Source: a virus. From it: 36,518 nt of DNA. The notes under the pieces were generated by a model, which did not search any database, had not been told where the DNA came from, and worked only from the letters and a program-made list of their open reading frames with translations. The stretch is taken from the IMG/VR virus record IMGVR_UViG_3300033151_000137, positions 1 to 36,518 of that record; one strand, 5' to 3'. This document shows positions 9,607 through 18,754 of this stretch, piece after piece; the stretch's first letter is position 1, and each line of letters opens with the position of its first letter. A program made the translations under genes and the position numbers.

Positions 9607-12600
9607 TTAGAACCTCGGCATAGTATTAGTAATAGGGGCCTTTTCCCCCCTCATTGTTGGCACAGGCAACGCGCCCTTCTTCTTGCTCAGTTCCGTGTTG
9701 TCGACGGGTGTCTCGCCGAATCCTGGAGACCGTAGTGCGTTCATGAATCGCTCGGCGTTGTCTAGCCCGCCCACCTGATCCGCAAACGCCTGAGCGGCCT
9801 TGGGGTCGCTTTCGAGAATGTCCTTCAAGTCTTCCTTCAGGAACGCATTAGTCGCGACCTTGGCCGCCTTGGCGATCACTGACCTGAGTTTATCCGCCCG
9901 GGCAGACTGAGGTCCTTTGTCCATCTTCGAGTACTGTTCATGCTTGAGGGTAGCGTTGACCGCCTCCCTTCGAGCGATGCCGACGCGCTTAACGAGCTTG
10001 TCGTACACGCCGCCAGCCCCTTCGTCCATCGATAGTAGAGAGAACTCCATTCCATGCGTCCGGAGCATAGGAGAAGGTTCCGCAGGCGCGATGCCATTGG
10101 TCGCCAGCTCTTTGGTTGCCCGGTCGTCTTTAAGCGTGCTTACCGCATACGGGCTTATGGCATATACCATAGCGCCGCCTTCCGGAACGATTGGAGATCC
10201 ATCCCAGTACCTGGCCGGTCTAAGGTCCTGGTACAACATAGGGTTGATCTCTTTCATCTTCATGCTGACGTGGTGAGTGAACCCCGTCTCATACTTGCCG
10301 TCATCGTCCATACGAACCGGGTGGGGGTTCGTCACTCGAGACGCAGACTTCAGCGCACTCGAATAGGGAACGAATCCCTGGGCGTAGCTGGCGATCCACT
10401 TGTCCACCCGGGACGGATCGTCGATAGTATCGAGTAGATCCCGCATTCCGGACATGAAGGTAGCATCCAGCGTATGTTTAGCTATGCTGAATCCTCCCGC
10501 CACAATGTGTTTCTGGACGCTCGACTCTTCCCGAGACCAGGCCGCTTGATCGAGCTGATCGACCACGCCTGCAATGCTCATCGCGAACGGGTCGGTCCGC
10601 CGGTAACTGTAGTACTTGTTGCCGATCCGAATGGAATTAGGCTGCCATCCTGTTCGCTCAAGGGTCTTTCTCAGCTTATAGTCTTTAGGACCATTGCCGG
10701 TCAGGTTCCCCGCTTGGTACGCCGCAAACACGGAGCCCGTCACGGCAAGACCGGTGACCAGTTTAGCCTGGGCTACATCTGCCCGAGCACCACCTGCCGC
10801 CAGGTCCCCTCTCAACTCTTTATCGAGACCCGCTAATATGCTCGACTGGAGGCCGTAGTGGACCAGGTTGGCCGGTGTGTTTATGAACGGAGTCAAGAAC
10901 TTAAAGGCGGGCACCTCTGCAGACAGCCGCTTTAGGGACCGAGCGATCACGCCTACGACGCCTCGCTGGTCTTCCGTTGTCATGGTGATCTCTTTAGACT
11001 TCGTCATGGCCGCGTCGTACAGCTCATCAGACGGGTCGTCCAGGACACCCTTGACATGTTGATCTAGAGATTGGCCCGACTTACCCGCTGCCAGGCCATC
11101 ACGAACGGCCAACGCAGTCAGTTCCGATCGGAACGCCAGGGTCTTGCCATAGGCGTCTTCAGCCTGCAGCAGTCGGAAGGACAAGGTCGAGGCGTCAGCG
11201 ACTGCTTTGCCCATCTTCTCCCCGGTCTCCCCGCCGAGTCGGCCCCCCACGTACATGGCCGTCTCTTCTATGGCCCCTTTGACGTTGGTGCTTTTCTCGG
11301 ATCCTATCTGAGACTTGCCTGAGATCAGGGTCTCGGTAGCCAATCGGAGGCCGTCTCGGACCCCAGCTACTCCCGACCAGATGCCTGCCAGCGTTTCGTC
11401 CGCACTGACATAATCGTCTCGTTCGCCGATACCTGCAGCGCGTCGAGTCTCCCCGATGGCCGCTGCTACCGGCTTGATTACAAGTGACTCCCATGCCTGG
11501 ACCGTAGCCGTGCCCATCGTATTGACCACATGGGTCTGGACGCCGGACAAGATGTTGTTGGTCCAATACTCCGCCGCAATACGAATGCCGTCTCGCAGCA
11601 CGCGGGGTTTGAACTGTTTGATCAGAGCAGTGTCCGGATTAACTCTCGCTTCCTTAGACAGGTTGGCCGCATGTTTGGCGATGGTGTCCCGGGCGCGAGT
11701 TCCGCCTCCGTCGACCAGCTCCATAATAGCTTCTACACTGCCCGAGTTCAGAGTCTCGGCAATGATGTTTTGTTGTTGCAACGCTCGGGCGACCTGCTTA
11801 ACTTGTCCCTGGGTGTACCGTTGTAAGGCCACGAACGCCTCGGCTTTCTTCTCATAAGCCAGCAGCGTGGCCGGGGTACGGTCACCTTCTGCCACTTTAT
11901 CGGCCAACGTGACAACGTCAGCGCCCAGGGTTGATAGCATCTTTCTCGAGGCGAGCAGTTGCTTGTCGTTCATTAGTCCCACGGTGGCCGGGTCGGCTCC
12001 GAATCTAGACTGCAGAATGTTGCGCACCTGGTCCATGTTCTGTGTCGCTTCTTCCAGCGACTTGTTTGTTCTGACACCGGCGGCGGGCTCGAGGGATCCG
12101 ACTACATCCAACAGCTTGGCGACGTCGTCGGCTGACTTCATCTTGCTCAAGGCTACGTCGGGATCCATCTCGGCCAGGCGCTTGTTAGCGATCCCGCCCT
12201 CGTGGTGACGCTGGACATTGATGTTGCGTTGATCTGTTCGTTTGTCGGCCACTACATCGACCGGTGGCGCGTCTTGATACCCTTCCAGTACTTTGGCTGC
12301 AGTGCCTTCTTCAGGCATAGGCAGGCCGCCGGGAACTTCATCTGCCACAGGCAAATGACTATCATCGCCCAGGGTCAGAGGGTCGCCTTCAGGGGGCAGA
12401 GCTTCGTCTGCTACCTTAGACTCCATGAGGATCCGGTCCAGGTCTTCAGGAGCGGGTCCGTCTTCTTCCATCTTACGACGGGCAGACATCGAGTCGAATA
12501 TGTCCTTGGTCTTCTTCTTAACCAGGCCCGTCTGTCCGAACTCCCGCATCAGAGTTCGAGTGATAGCCGAACCGAGCCCGGCCACCTGGATCTCTTGAGA

Positions 12601-12699
12601 TTGACTGGCTGCGGCCTCTGGGTTCTCCCCGGAGTCTCGAAGGTTATAGGCGGACAAGAGCTCCAGGTCGCCCTGGTCGCTTGGGTTTCTATTGATCAT
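9607..12699 (-). CDS. large internal virion (DNA ejection) protein
   Basis: A 1030-residue protein starting MINRNPSDQGDLELL. An earlier in-frame start at 12888 would put 63 arginine-rich residues over the upstream gene, so the ATG at 12699 is preferred; it overlaps the upstream stop as ATGA. The sequence is mostly helical, with a more hydrophobic central part near residues 430-480 (YWTNNILSGVQTHVVNTMG) and glycine/alanine-rich segments such as LVTGLAVTGSVFAAYQAGNL. Length, position before the tail fibre and composition fit the gp16-like core protein that is ejected into the cell envelope. I see no lytic transglycosylase motif. Function is assigned by context more than by motif. Confidence 0.7.
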   Translation of the reverse strand: MINRNPSDQGDLELLSAYNLRDSGENPEAAASQSQEIQVAGLGSAITRTLMREFGQTGLVKKKTKDIFDSMSARRKMEEDGPAPEDLDRILMESKVADEALPPEGDPLTLGDDSHLPVADEVPGGLPMPEEGTAAKVLEGYQDAPPVDVVADKRTDQRNINVQRHHEGGIANKRLAEMDPDVALSKMKSADDVAKLLDVVGSLEPAAGVRTNKSLEEATQNMDQVRNILQSRFGADPATVGLMNDKQLLASRKMLSTLGADVVTLADKVAEGDRTPATLLAYEKKAEAFVALQRYTQGQVKQVARALQQQNIIAETLNSGSVEAIMELVDGGGTRARDTIAKHAANLSKEARVNPDTALIKQFKPRVLRDGIRIAAEYWTNNILSGVQTHVVNTMGTATVQAWESLVIKPVAAAIGETRRAAGIGERDDYVSADETLAGIWSGVAGVRDGLRLATETLISGKSQIGSEKSTNVKGAIEETAMYVGGRLGGETGEKMGKAVADASTLSFRLLQAEDAYGKTLAFRSELTALAVRDGLAAGKSGQSLDQHVKGVLDDPSDELYDAAMTKSKEITMTTEDQRGVVGVIARSLKRLSAEVPAFKFLTPFINTPANLVHYGLQSSILAGLDKELRGDLAAGGARADVAQAKLVTGLAVTGSVFAAYQAGNLTGNGPKDYKLRKTLERTGWQPNSIRIGNKYYSYRRTDPFAMSIAGVVDQLDQAAWSREESSVQKHIVAGGFSIAKHTLDATFMSGMRDLLDTIDDPSRVDKWIASYAQGFVPYSSALKSASRVTNPHPVRMDDDGKYETGFTHHVSMKMKEINPMLYQDLRPARYWDGSPIVPEGGAMVYAISPYAVSTLKDDRATKELATNGIAPAEPSPMLRTHGMEFSLLSMDEGAGGVYDKLVKRVGIARREAVNATLKHEQYSKMDKGPQSARADKLRSVIAKAAKVATNAFLKEDLKDILESDPKAAQAFADQVGGLDNAERFMNALRSPGFGETPVDNTELSKKKGALPVPTMRGEKAPITNTMPRF

Positions 12700-15600
12700 G
12701 GCATCGTAGCCTCTTCTTGAATTCGTAGAGCGTCCCCGTACTCGGAGTGAGACAAGGCGGCAACGTCCGCTGCGCCGTCCCCTTGGTAAGCAGGGTCGTA
12801 GGCCATCATGACAACGTCGGGCTCGCCTCGGTTGTATAGGTGATACACATCTTTGGCCCACCCACCCGGCGCTTCGGCGTCGTCCCATGGCACCTTAGCC
12901 ACAGGCTTCATGCCTAGTACCGAGTAGAATCCAGGAAGGATAGTGTTGAATGCGTCTAGCTTTCGACCTCCCTCCTGTATAGCGAGGGACATCATGGAGA
13001 TCATTCCATTAGGTTCCGCAGAACTCGAGAACACACTAACAATGTCACCGTCAGGTTTAAGAGCAAATCCAGCCTTGCCATCGTCCATGACGAAAGTGCG
13101 CATGTTCTTATAATCAGGTTCATCGTAAACATAGACAGACGACCCGAACTTATGGGTCGCTGCTGATTGTGATATGGCCGCGTGGAAATCGGCGGAGCTA
13201 TCCGGTCCGATCTCATAGATAGGCGCTTTTGAGATGTTGGCCTGGTCAAAGGCCCAATTAGGTGAGATGGAGTCTTTCTTGTGTCCGACTTTACCCGTCG
13301 AAGGCAAGTACTCCGCGACTGCAGCGACATCCGAGTTTAGAACCCGTACGCTTTCGCCATCTCCGCTATGTCTTCGTCCGTGACTCCGGGGTGCGCCTTC
13401 TTGATGCTCTCGAAAGTGCTGGTCCCGTAGGTTTCTTGCAGTGCCTTGACTGATGAGCTGGGCTCTTTCGGCGGGTTCAAGTTCGGGTCTTTGGAGTCCG
13501 CCAGTTTGCCCAGCCTCTGGTAGAATTCCTGATCCCCCAGTTCCTCCCGTTTCCGATCCATCTCCTCGTGCAGCCCGTTCCCTAGCTCGCTCGATGCCAT
13601 CTTCTCCGAGTTCTGCTCGGTAGTATTCTGTGAATGCTTTCTCATAGTCGTTGTCCCGTCCGGTTTGTTTAGACCCCATTCTATCCCATAAACGCTGCTC
13701 TGGGAACCATAAGGTAGCCTGAACTGCAGCCTCATCCATCTCAAGGCCAGTATGAGCGTTAACTCGGTTCTTGATCTCGGTCACAAGATCCCGCATTTGC
13801 TGCCGTTCTTGGCCGCCTGCTGGGGTGTCTTTCGCTTTCTCACGATTAAGGATAGCGCGAACCAGCTTGTGGACCTTGTTCTTCTTCTCAGGATGCCCGG
13901 CTCTCGCCCACTTGCCGTACGAGGTCATCGCCCAGTCGATCAAAGCTTCGTCGTCGGTCAGATCCTCAGGCAGCGCGTCGAACGCCTCCATCTGGGATGC
14001 GTTCTTCTTGTACTTGATCTCTTTCCGTAGCTCTTTCAACTGCTTGGGCAGTCTGTCCTGACGAACTTTACCCGTCAGTCGGCCATAGGTTCGCGTCCAC
14101 CAAAGGTCGAACGTGGGAATGTCCCAGCGACCGTTCAGGTTCGAGAAGAACCCGGAGCCAATCTTCGGCCCCATCAGTTGAGATCCTGGGAGCATAGCGT
14201 CGGACGCTTCCCCCTTATAGTCGTCGATGATCCCCGCCGCTTTCAATTCTGCAGGCGTGAACTCGGTAAACAGCACCTTCTGGAACCGCTCCTCGCCCAT
14301 CGTCTCGATCGCCCGATTGTACTTGGCGAACGTCCCGGCCATAGTGACTCCTGAAGGACCACCTTGTGTGAAAGTCTCCGGGAACTTCCCGGTCTCACGA
14401 TACACACGATACGCCTGGTCGGCCAGCTTCACATTGGCGGACACGTTCTGACCCTGACTAGTGACAGCCAGCGCAAAGTTCGCGGCCACCCGCTTGATCG
14501 GATCGGTTGCCGTTTCAGGGAATATCTCTGATCGGATCGACTCCGCCTTGGCCATCGTTTCACGATACCACTCTACGGCGTTGGCCCCTTCTGAGTTCTC
14601 GATCTCCTCCATAACTTCCCGGGCTCCCTTGTCGGCCAGCTCGTTCATGTCGTCTTTAGGATTAAGCACCCGACCGCCAGTCGACTCTCTCGCGAGGTCG
14701 TCCATTACCCGGGTGACCTGCACTGTTGGAGGCGCGATATCATCCGCTTGGATCATCGCGTTCTCGGGCAGCTGCATCAGCCTGGTGGCGTTCACCACGT
14801 CCGCGCTCTCATCGAGGGCAGGGAACTTGTTGATATCCAGGCCGACCGATCCGCGTTGGGCCATAGGGCCTCCGCTTCTATATCCGCCTGGTGCTGTCTG
14901 TAGATTATTCACGCCGCGCTTGATGCCTGCCGCTCCGGCAATGACAGCAGGAGGGAGCGCTGCGCCTAGCGTCGCGCCTGCGACTGCATGGGCGGCCACC
15001 TCGCCTACGTCCACGCCTTCACCCGTGTGTTGTCCTTTGATCACTTGACGACCCGTACTCTCTGCCGCACCGTATCCCGCGCCCTCTGCTGCCCCGATTG
15101 CAGCTATTCGAGCCACTCGGGACTGCAAGGCTTTCTTCAGGATGATTGCACCACCTTTAACTGCAGGTGCTGCGAACAATCGGATGCCCAGGTAAGTGGA
15201 CGGATCCAACCCCACAGCGACCAGTCCCCGCCCGAAGGCGTCCAGACTCATCTCGGTGTTGTCGTAGATTGTAACCATATCGTACAACGACTTGGAGAAC
15301 TCCTCCGAGCCGTTAATGGCCCGTGAGGTCATAATCCCCAGGTAGGCCAAGTTATTCATTCCAGACATGCGCCACTTGCCGTATTCGCTTAGTTCTCCAT
15401 CAGATCCCTGGAACGGTTCGCCCTCGAGGTATTGATGGAACCCTCGCACCGCGTCCAGCCATTGAGGCGTCTCCGCCAGCTGGTCTTCCGTGTAGGTCTC
15501 TGCGGATGGCTCGGGCTCATAGTCCATGGCAGAGGCTGCCTTCTGCATCTCTGGCAGATCCTCGCGCACGAACTTCAACTCGTTGGCCGATCGCCAGGCG

Positions 15601-16127
15601 GTGGATACTTGTTGCTGGCTCCAGCCCTCAGGCATGGTCTCTTTGAAGTCTACGAACTCGCCGCCCGACTTCATGACACCATACGCCACTTTCGAGAGGG
15701 AATATACATCCTCCTCGGGGGCGATGGGGCCGTCGGGGGTCAGGTCCTGGTGACTATCTCTGATCCCGTTAATTCCGTCTCTGATCCAGTTCTCGTCGTC
15801 CTGGAACTGGCCGGTAATGTTCTCACCCGACGCCAGATCGAACCCTGCTATGCCCTTCTTATGGGGCTTAACCGCATTATTAGGCAATGACACCGGGCGT
15901 TCACTCTCCGAGGTCAGGGGGGCGCCTTCGTGGTACGCTTTCGCGTAGTCATAATCCGTCTGCCTGGGGCCGTTAACCTCCAGGTTACTTGTCTTGACCA
16001 GGTTATCCGACTCGAGCTTGTCCTCTGCGCGTTTGTTGTAGTCCTCGACGTCGTCGAACTCCCGCATGAGCTTGTCTACTTCAGACTCAGGTTGTGCCTC
16101 TTCTACTATTCTGGAGGTAAGATCCAC
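12696..16127 (-). CDS. large internal virion protein with C-terminal GNAT-like module
   Basis: A 1143-residue protein starting with GTG in a TAGTG overlap, with an AGGGG ribosome site upstream. Residues about 300-410 have alanine/glycine-rich hydrophobic helices of the type found in ejection proteins. Residues near 720-820 (DEAAVQATLWFPEQRLWDRMG) resemble a domain seen in phage polyvalent proteins. A glycine/arginine-rich linker of about 90 residues follows (about 843-930), which is also covered by an open +1 frame. Residues about 940-1115 (SSVYVYDEPDYKNMRTFV, DDGKAGFALKPDGDIVSVFS, GGRKLDAFNTILPGFYSVLG) look like the acetyltransferase-like module at the end of polyvalent proteins. Probably packaged in the head and ejected with the DNA. 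Ejection role is inferred from position. Confidence 0.72.
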   Translation of the reverse strand: MDLTSRIVEEAQPESEVDKLMREFDDVEDYNKRAEDKLESDNLVKTSNLEVNGPRQTDYDYAKAYHEGAPLTSESERPVSLPNNAVKPHKKGIAGFDLASGENITGQFQDDENWIRDGINGIRDSHQDLTPDGPIAPEEDVYSLSKVAYGVMKSGGEFVDFKETMPEGWSQQQVSTAWRSANELKFVREDLPEMQKAASAMDYEPEPSAETYTEDQLAETPQWLDAVRGFHQYLEGEPFQGSDGELSEYGKWRMSGMNNLAYLGIMTSRAINGSEEFSKSLYDMVTIYDNTEMSLDAFGRGLVAVGLDPSTYLGIRLFAAPAVKGGAIILKKALQSRVARIAAIGAAEGAGYGAAESTGRQVIKGQHTGEGVDVGEVAAHAVAGATLGAALPPAVIAGAAGIKRGVNNLQTAPGGYRSGGPMAQRGSVGLDINKFPALDESADVVNATRLMQLPENAMIQADDIAPPTVQVTRVMDDLARESTGGRVLNPKDDMNELADKGAREVMEEIENSEGANAVEWYRETMAKAESIRSEIFPETATDPIKRVAANFALAVTSQGQNVSANVKLADQAYRVYRETGKFPETFTQGGPSGVTMAGTFAKYNRAIETMGEERFQKVLFTEFTPAELKAAGIIDDYKGEASDAMLPGSQLMGPKIGSGFFSNLNGRWDIPTFDLWWTRTYGRLTGKVRQDRLPKQLKELRKEIKYKKNASQMEAFDALPEDLTDDEALIDWAMTSYGKWARAGHPEKKNKVHKLVRAILNREKAKDTPAGGQERQQMRDLVTEIKNRVNAHTGLEMDEAAVQATLWFPEQRLWDRMGSKQTGRDNDYEKAFTEYYRAELGEDGIERARERAARGDGSETGGTGGSGILPEAGQTGGLQRPELEPAERAQLISQGTARNLRDQHFREHQEGAPRSHGRRHSGDGESVRVLNSDVAAVAEYLPSTGKVGHKKDSISPNWAFDQANISKAPIYEIGPDSSADFHAAISQSAATHKFGSSVYVYDEPDYKNMRTFVMDDGKAGFALKPDGDIVSVFSSSAEPNGMISMMSLAIQEGGRKLDAFNTILPGFYSVLGMKPVAKVPWDDAEAPGGWAKDVYHLYNRGEPDVVMMAYDPAYQGDGAADVAALSHSEYGDALRIQEEATMP
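13337..13600 (-). CDS. overlapping +1-frame ORF inside the ejection-protein gene
   Basis: An 87-codon reading frame, opening MASSELGNGLHEEMDRK and ending IAEMAKAYGF before TAA, lies wholly inside the 1143-residue gene in the +1 frame. The frame stays open further upstream, to 13744. Its codons (GAG, CTG, AAG, ATC, TAC, TTC) look like those of neighbouring genes, while the host frame over the same bases gives a low-complexity Gly/Arg linker. A GGAG lies 3 nt before the ATG, which is close. It may be an overprinted gene, the product of a programmed +1 frameshift giving a shorter protein, or a sign of sequencing indels. I cannot tell which. Confidence 0.35.
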   Translation of the reverse strand: MASSELGNGLHEEMDRKREELGDQEFYQRLGKLADSKDPNLNPPKEPSSSVKALQETYGTSTFESIKKAHPGVTDEDIAEMAKAYGF

Positions 16128-17833
16128 TAGGAGTCCCCTGTAAGTTTATCGATCCGTTCTAGCCGGTCCATCTCTCTAATCGTGTTAATCATCACATCTG
16201 CCTCGGCCCGTGATAACGTCCCGTTGGATATTCTCTCCCGGATCTTCTCCCGGGTAGCCTCTCCGTCAATAATCTTCCAGCTCGATCCGTCGTAGGCCAC
16301 TGCAGGCACCCGCACGACAACCGCTTGCACGCGTTCTCGATCTAGAGCACTCTTGTTGTGGGAGTAGGCGATGGACGCGTACTTGGACACGTACCGTTTC
16401 GCCCACGTCATGGGGTCGAATCCCGCGCCAGCCTCCCTCGAGGCATCGAACATCGCGCTGTCCATCTCGAGAGCCGCAATCATGGTCGGCCCTGACTGAT
16501 CGAATAAGCCCATCGAATCCTTACCGGCACCCGTGATCGACTTGTAGATGAAGTTCTCAGCTTCTCGGTACTGTACATTCTTGACGCCGATGTCGGCCAT
16601 CTCGTCCACCCGTTTCCGCATCGCAATTCCGTCTTCCCCGGTGATCCCGCCACTGGAGGGGCCGAGGTTGACTGCGTCGGTGATATCCGCCATGACAAGC
16701 CGCTTCTGCTCAGAATACGACATGCCAGGTTCGGGTGCTGCCAGGGAGTAAACCTGGGCGTTCAATCTGTTCTCTGCCTTAGGATGTGACTTGAGACCGG
16801 TGGCCTTCTCCGAGGATAGTAGCGATCGGTTTAACGCATAAACCGACTGCGCGTCCTGGGGGTCCATACTCAGGGTCAGGTCTCTTACGACCTCCCACGG
16901 TTGGCCTCCTCGCATGTAGAGGAAGTCAGAGGCACCCAGGCGTTCCTGATCACTTCGTTCGATCTTCCGGACTTTCGCTTCGGCCTCATACTTCGTCGTC
17001 AGTTGTCGCTGTTTGCTGTCCACTCGGGACCCCAGTTGGCTCCGCTGAACGGCGGTCATTCGATTGGGCTGGCCGTAGATGAAGTCCATGGCATCGGTCA
17101 GGCCGAAGCCGTCCTGGCTCATAGACATCTTACTGGCCACGCCAAAGTCAATCTGACTGCCGAGCTCCATTAGACGCTTCGCGCCCTCGGGTTCGGTCCA
17201 TATGCCCAGCTTTACGTTGTCATCAATTTGTGCGGTCGCTTCCCTCTCGTCCAAAGCGTCTACTGCTTTCTTGTAGGATACCTCGACCTCCGCTCGCTGT
17301 GCGTCACGGGTCTGTTTGGTCTTGGAGGTGCCGACGCCCTGCATGTTCCGCAGAACTGACTCAGTCATCCCCTGGACATAGGCGGCCTGGTATTCGGTGC
17401 CCTGCAGTTGTGAGATAGACTCGGCGCTCAACTCCTTGTGCTGGAACTTGGTGTAGTCCATCATCATCTCCCGGGTCTTAACGAGGGATGATCCTTTCTT
17501 CTGATACTTCTCTGGATTGGCCTTGATGAACTTCAGGATCCGATCAGGGCCCTGGAACTTGTCCGTATCGATCACCGGTGTATTGGTCAGATATAAACTG
17601 TCCTCCATCATCGACGCTTTGTCTTCCTGGATCCGCTGGCGCAGCATGAGCTTGTCCCCTGCTTGCGCTTGCGCTTCCCAGATATCGCCGACGGCCTGAG
17701 TCACTGAGTTAACCGCGCCTACGATGGCCCCGGTTACCTCGTTCTGAGCCCGCCACTTACGAGAGGGCGCGTTAACGTCCTTTCGACCGAGCGACTGAAC
17801 TTGTCCTGTTCGTATTCCGCCAGGTAGTTTCAT
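16127..17833 (-). CDS. internal virion protein, helical (gp15-like position)
   Basis: A 568-residue protein, mostly charged helices with no transmembrane segment or enzyme motif. It opens MKLPGGIRTGQVQSLGRKD, followed by NEVTGAIVGAVNSVTQAVGDIWEAQ, a pattern common at the start of podovirus internal core proteins. ATG start overlaps the previous stop as ATGA. Order after the gp14-like gene and before two proteins over 1000 residues long matches T7 genes 14-15-16, so a gp15-like role in the ejection channel is likely. Sequence alone does not prove it. Confidence 0.68.
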   Translation of the reverse strand: MKLPGGIRTGQVQSLGRKDVNAPSRKWRAQNEVTGAIVGAVNSVTQAVGDIWEAQAQAGDKLMLRQRIQEDKASMMEDSLYLTNTPVIDTDKFQGPDRILKFIKANPEKYQKKGSSLVKTREMMMDYTKFQHKELSAESISQLQGTEYQAAYVQGMTESVLRNMQGVGTSKTKQTRDAQRAEVEVSYKKAVDALDEREATAQIDDNVKLGIWTEPEGAKRLMELGSQIDFGVASKMSMSQDGFGLTDAMDFIYGQPNRMTAVQRSQLGSRVDSKQRQLTTKYEAEAKVRKIERSDQERLGASDFLYMRGGQPWEVVRDLTLSMDPQDAQSVYALNRSLLSSEKATGLKSHPKAENRLNAQVYSLAAPEPGMSYSEQKRLVMADITDAVNLGPSSGGITGEDGIAMRKRVDEMADIGVKNVQYREAENFIYKSITGAGKDSMGLFDQSGPTMIAALEMDSAMFDASREAGAGFDPMTWAKRYVSKYASIAYSHNKSALDRERVQAVVVRVPAVAYDGSSWKIIDGEATREKIRERISNGTLSRAEADVMINTIREMDRLERIDKLTGDS

Positions 17834-18327
17834 GTTACCTTCTTCTTCGCGGTGAGTTTATTGTACCCTTTCGCCAGGTTGGGTGCCTGGGCCCCGATGG
17901 TGCTGACTGCCGTCCCGACAGACCCCCATAAGGCGGCCTCGCCACCTCGACGAAGGTTATCCGCCTCGTAGCCTGCCTGTTGAATGTTGATGGCGTTACG
18001 GGAGTCAGTTGCACGTTGCATCCAGGCAATGTCCTCCTCGAACTTCATCTGCTCCCCGGTACGATAGATCTCCTGGGACCCGCCGCCCTCGGTGCCAGAT
18101 GCTGCAATCGATGCTTTGATCTTGGCCTGTTGCTCCGCGTTGCTCACACGTAGCCTGCGTTCTTCCTCGGTGTTCTCTACATTGGATGCCAGCGCGTTCT
18201 CTTGCGCGATACGTTCCGCGTCAGATGCTGCTGCGTCCGCTGTGTTCTTGGCCTCGACGCCCTGATAGATCCCGGTGCCTGCGGCGACTACCGCGCCTAC
18301 TACTGCTGCAATTTCAAAGCCAGTCAT
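17830..18327 (-). CDS. small internal virion protein (gp14-like)
   Basis: A 165-residue protein. It has an N-terminal hydrophobic helix (FEIAAVVGAVVAAGTGIYQG, residues 3-22), a long polar alpha-helical middle (AASDAERIAQENALASNVENT), and a second weakly hydrophobic stretch near residues 130-155. This layout is typical of T7 gp14-like proteins, which insert in the outer membrane during DNA ejection. It overlaps the preceding GNAT gene by 14 nt and the following gene by ATGA. Assignment rests on size, topology and order. Confidence 0.75.
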   Translation of the reverse strand: MTGFEIAAVVGAVVAAGTGIYQGVEAKNTADAAASDAERIAQENALASNVENTEEERRLRVSNAEQQAKIKASIAASGTEGGGSQEIYRTGEQMKFEEDIAWMQRATDSRNAINIQQAGYEADNLRRGGEAALWGSVGTAVSTIGAQAPNLAKGYNKLTAKKKVT

Positions 18328-18754
18328 TATCGTCGTCCTCGTCCACTATGGAATAGATCGCCAGGTCCCGTCTATTCGGGGACACCTGTCGCAGTACTCC
18401 TTCTTTCTTAAACCCTAATGCTACTAGGAATCGGTTGTATTCGTCATTGTCAGCTAGGCAGGTGGCCTGGATCCGATGGACGGACAGGGTCTCCCACGCT
18501 GTTGCGATGGTGCGCTTGGCAAACTTCATGACCAGGAGGCCGTGACCTCTGACTCGTTCCGAGGGGAACGCGAACATGTCGTACACGCCCGGCACGACGC
18601 AAGACAAGCCAACGATGCCCACCGGGCACCCGTCGACCAGAAGCGTCCAGGTAGGCCCGGCCTCCTCGTCATACTCCGGACCACAAATGTAGTCGCCGAT
18701 ACGAGGTTTAAACATCTTCCGGTCACCGACACGGTAGGTTCTGAACTCTACCAT
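18314..18754 (-). CDS. GNAT-like acetyltransferase fold protein (T7 gp13-like position)
   Basis: A 146-residue protein with GNAT features: beta strands around TWTLLVDGCPVGIVGLSCV (residues ~35-53), a DMFAFPSERVRGHGLLVMKFAKR segment in the place of the acetyl-CoA pyrophosphate loop (residues ~60-82), and a C-terminal ATCLADNDEYNRFLVALGFKKEGVLR motif as in Rim-type acetyltransferases. Podoviruses often have such a protein just upstream of the internal virion genes, and T7 gp13 holds this place. The loop RVRGHG departs from the strict Q/RxxGxG/A pattern (it reads R-V-R-G-H-G, close to it), so activity is plausible. Substrate unknown; it may instead serve as a virion assembly factor. Confidence 0.78.
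   Translation of the reverse strand: MVEFRTYRVGDRKMFKPRIGDYICGPEYDEEAGPTWTLLVDGCPVGIVGLSCVVPGVYDMFAFPSERVRGHGLLVMKFAKRTIATAWETLSVHRIQATCLADNDEYNRFLVALGFKKEGVLRQVSPNRRDLAIYSIVDEDDDNDWL

Noticed and set aside
12700-12888. Longer start for the 1030-residue internal virion protein
   Set aside because: The extension is arginine-rich, lies over the upstream gene and lacks the ATGA coupling seen at 12699.
14461-15048. Plus-strand 195-codon ORF inside the ejection-protein gene
   Set aside because: Ser/Ala/Arg-rich antisense frame without ribosome site; shadow of the minus-strand gene.
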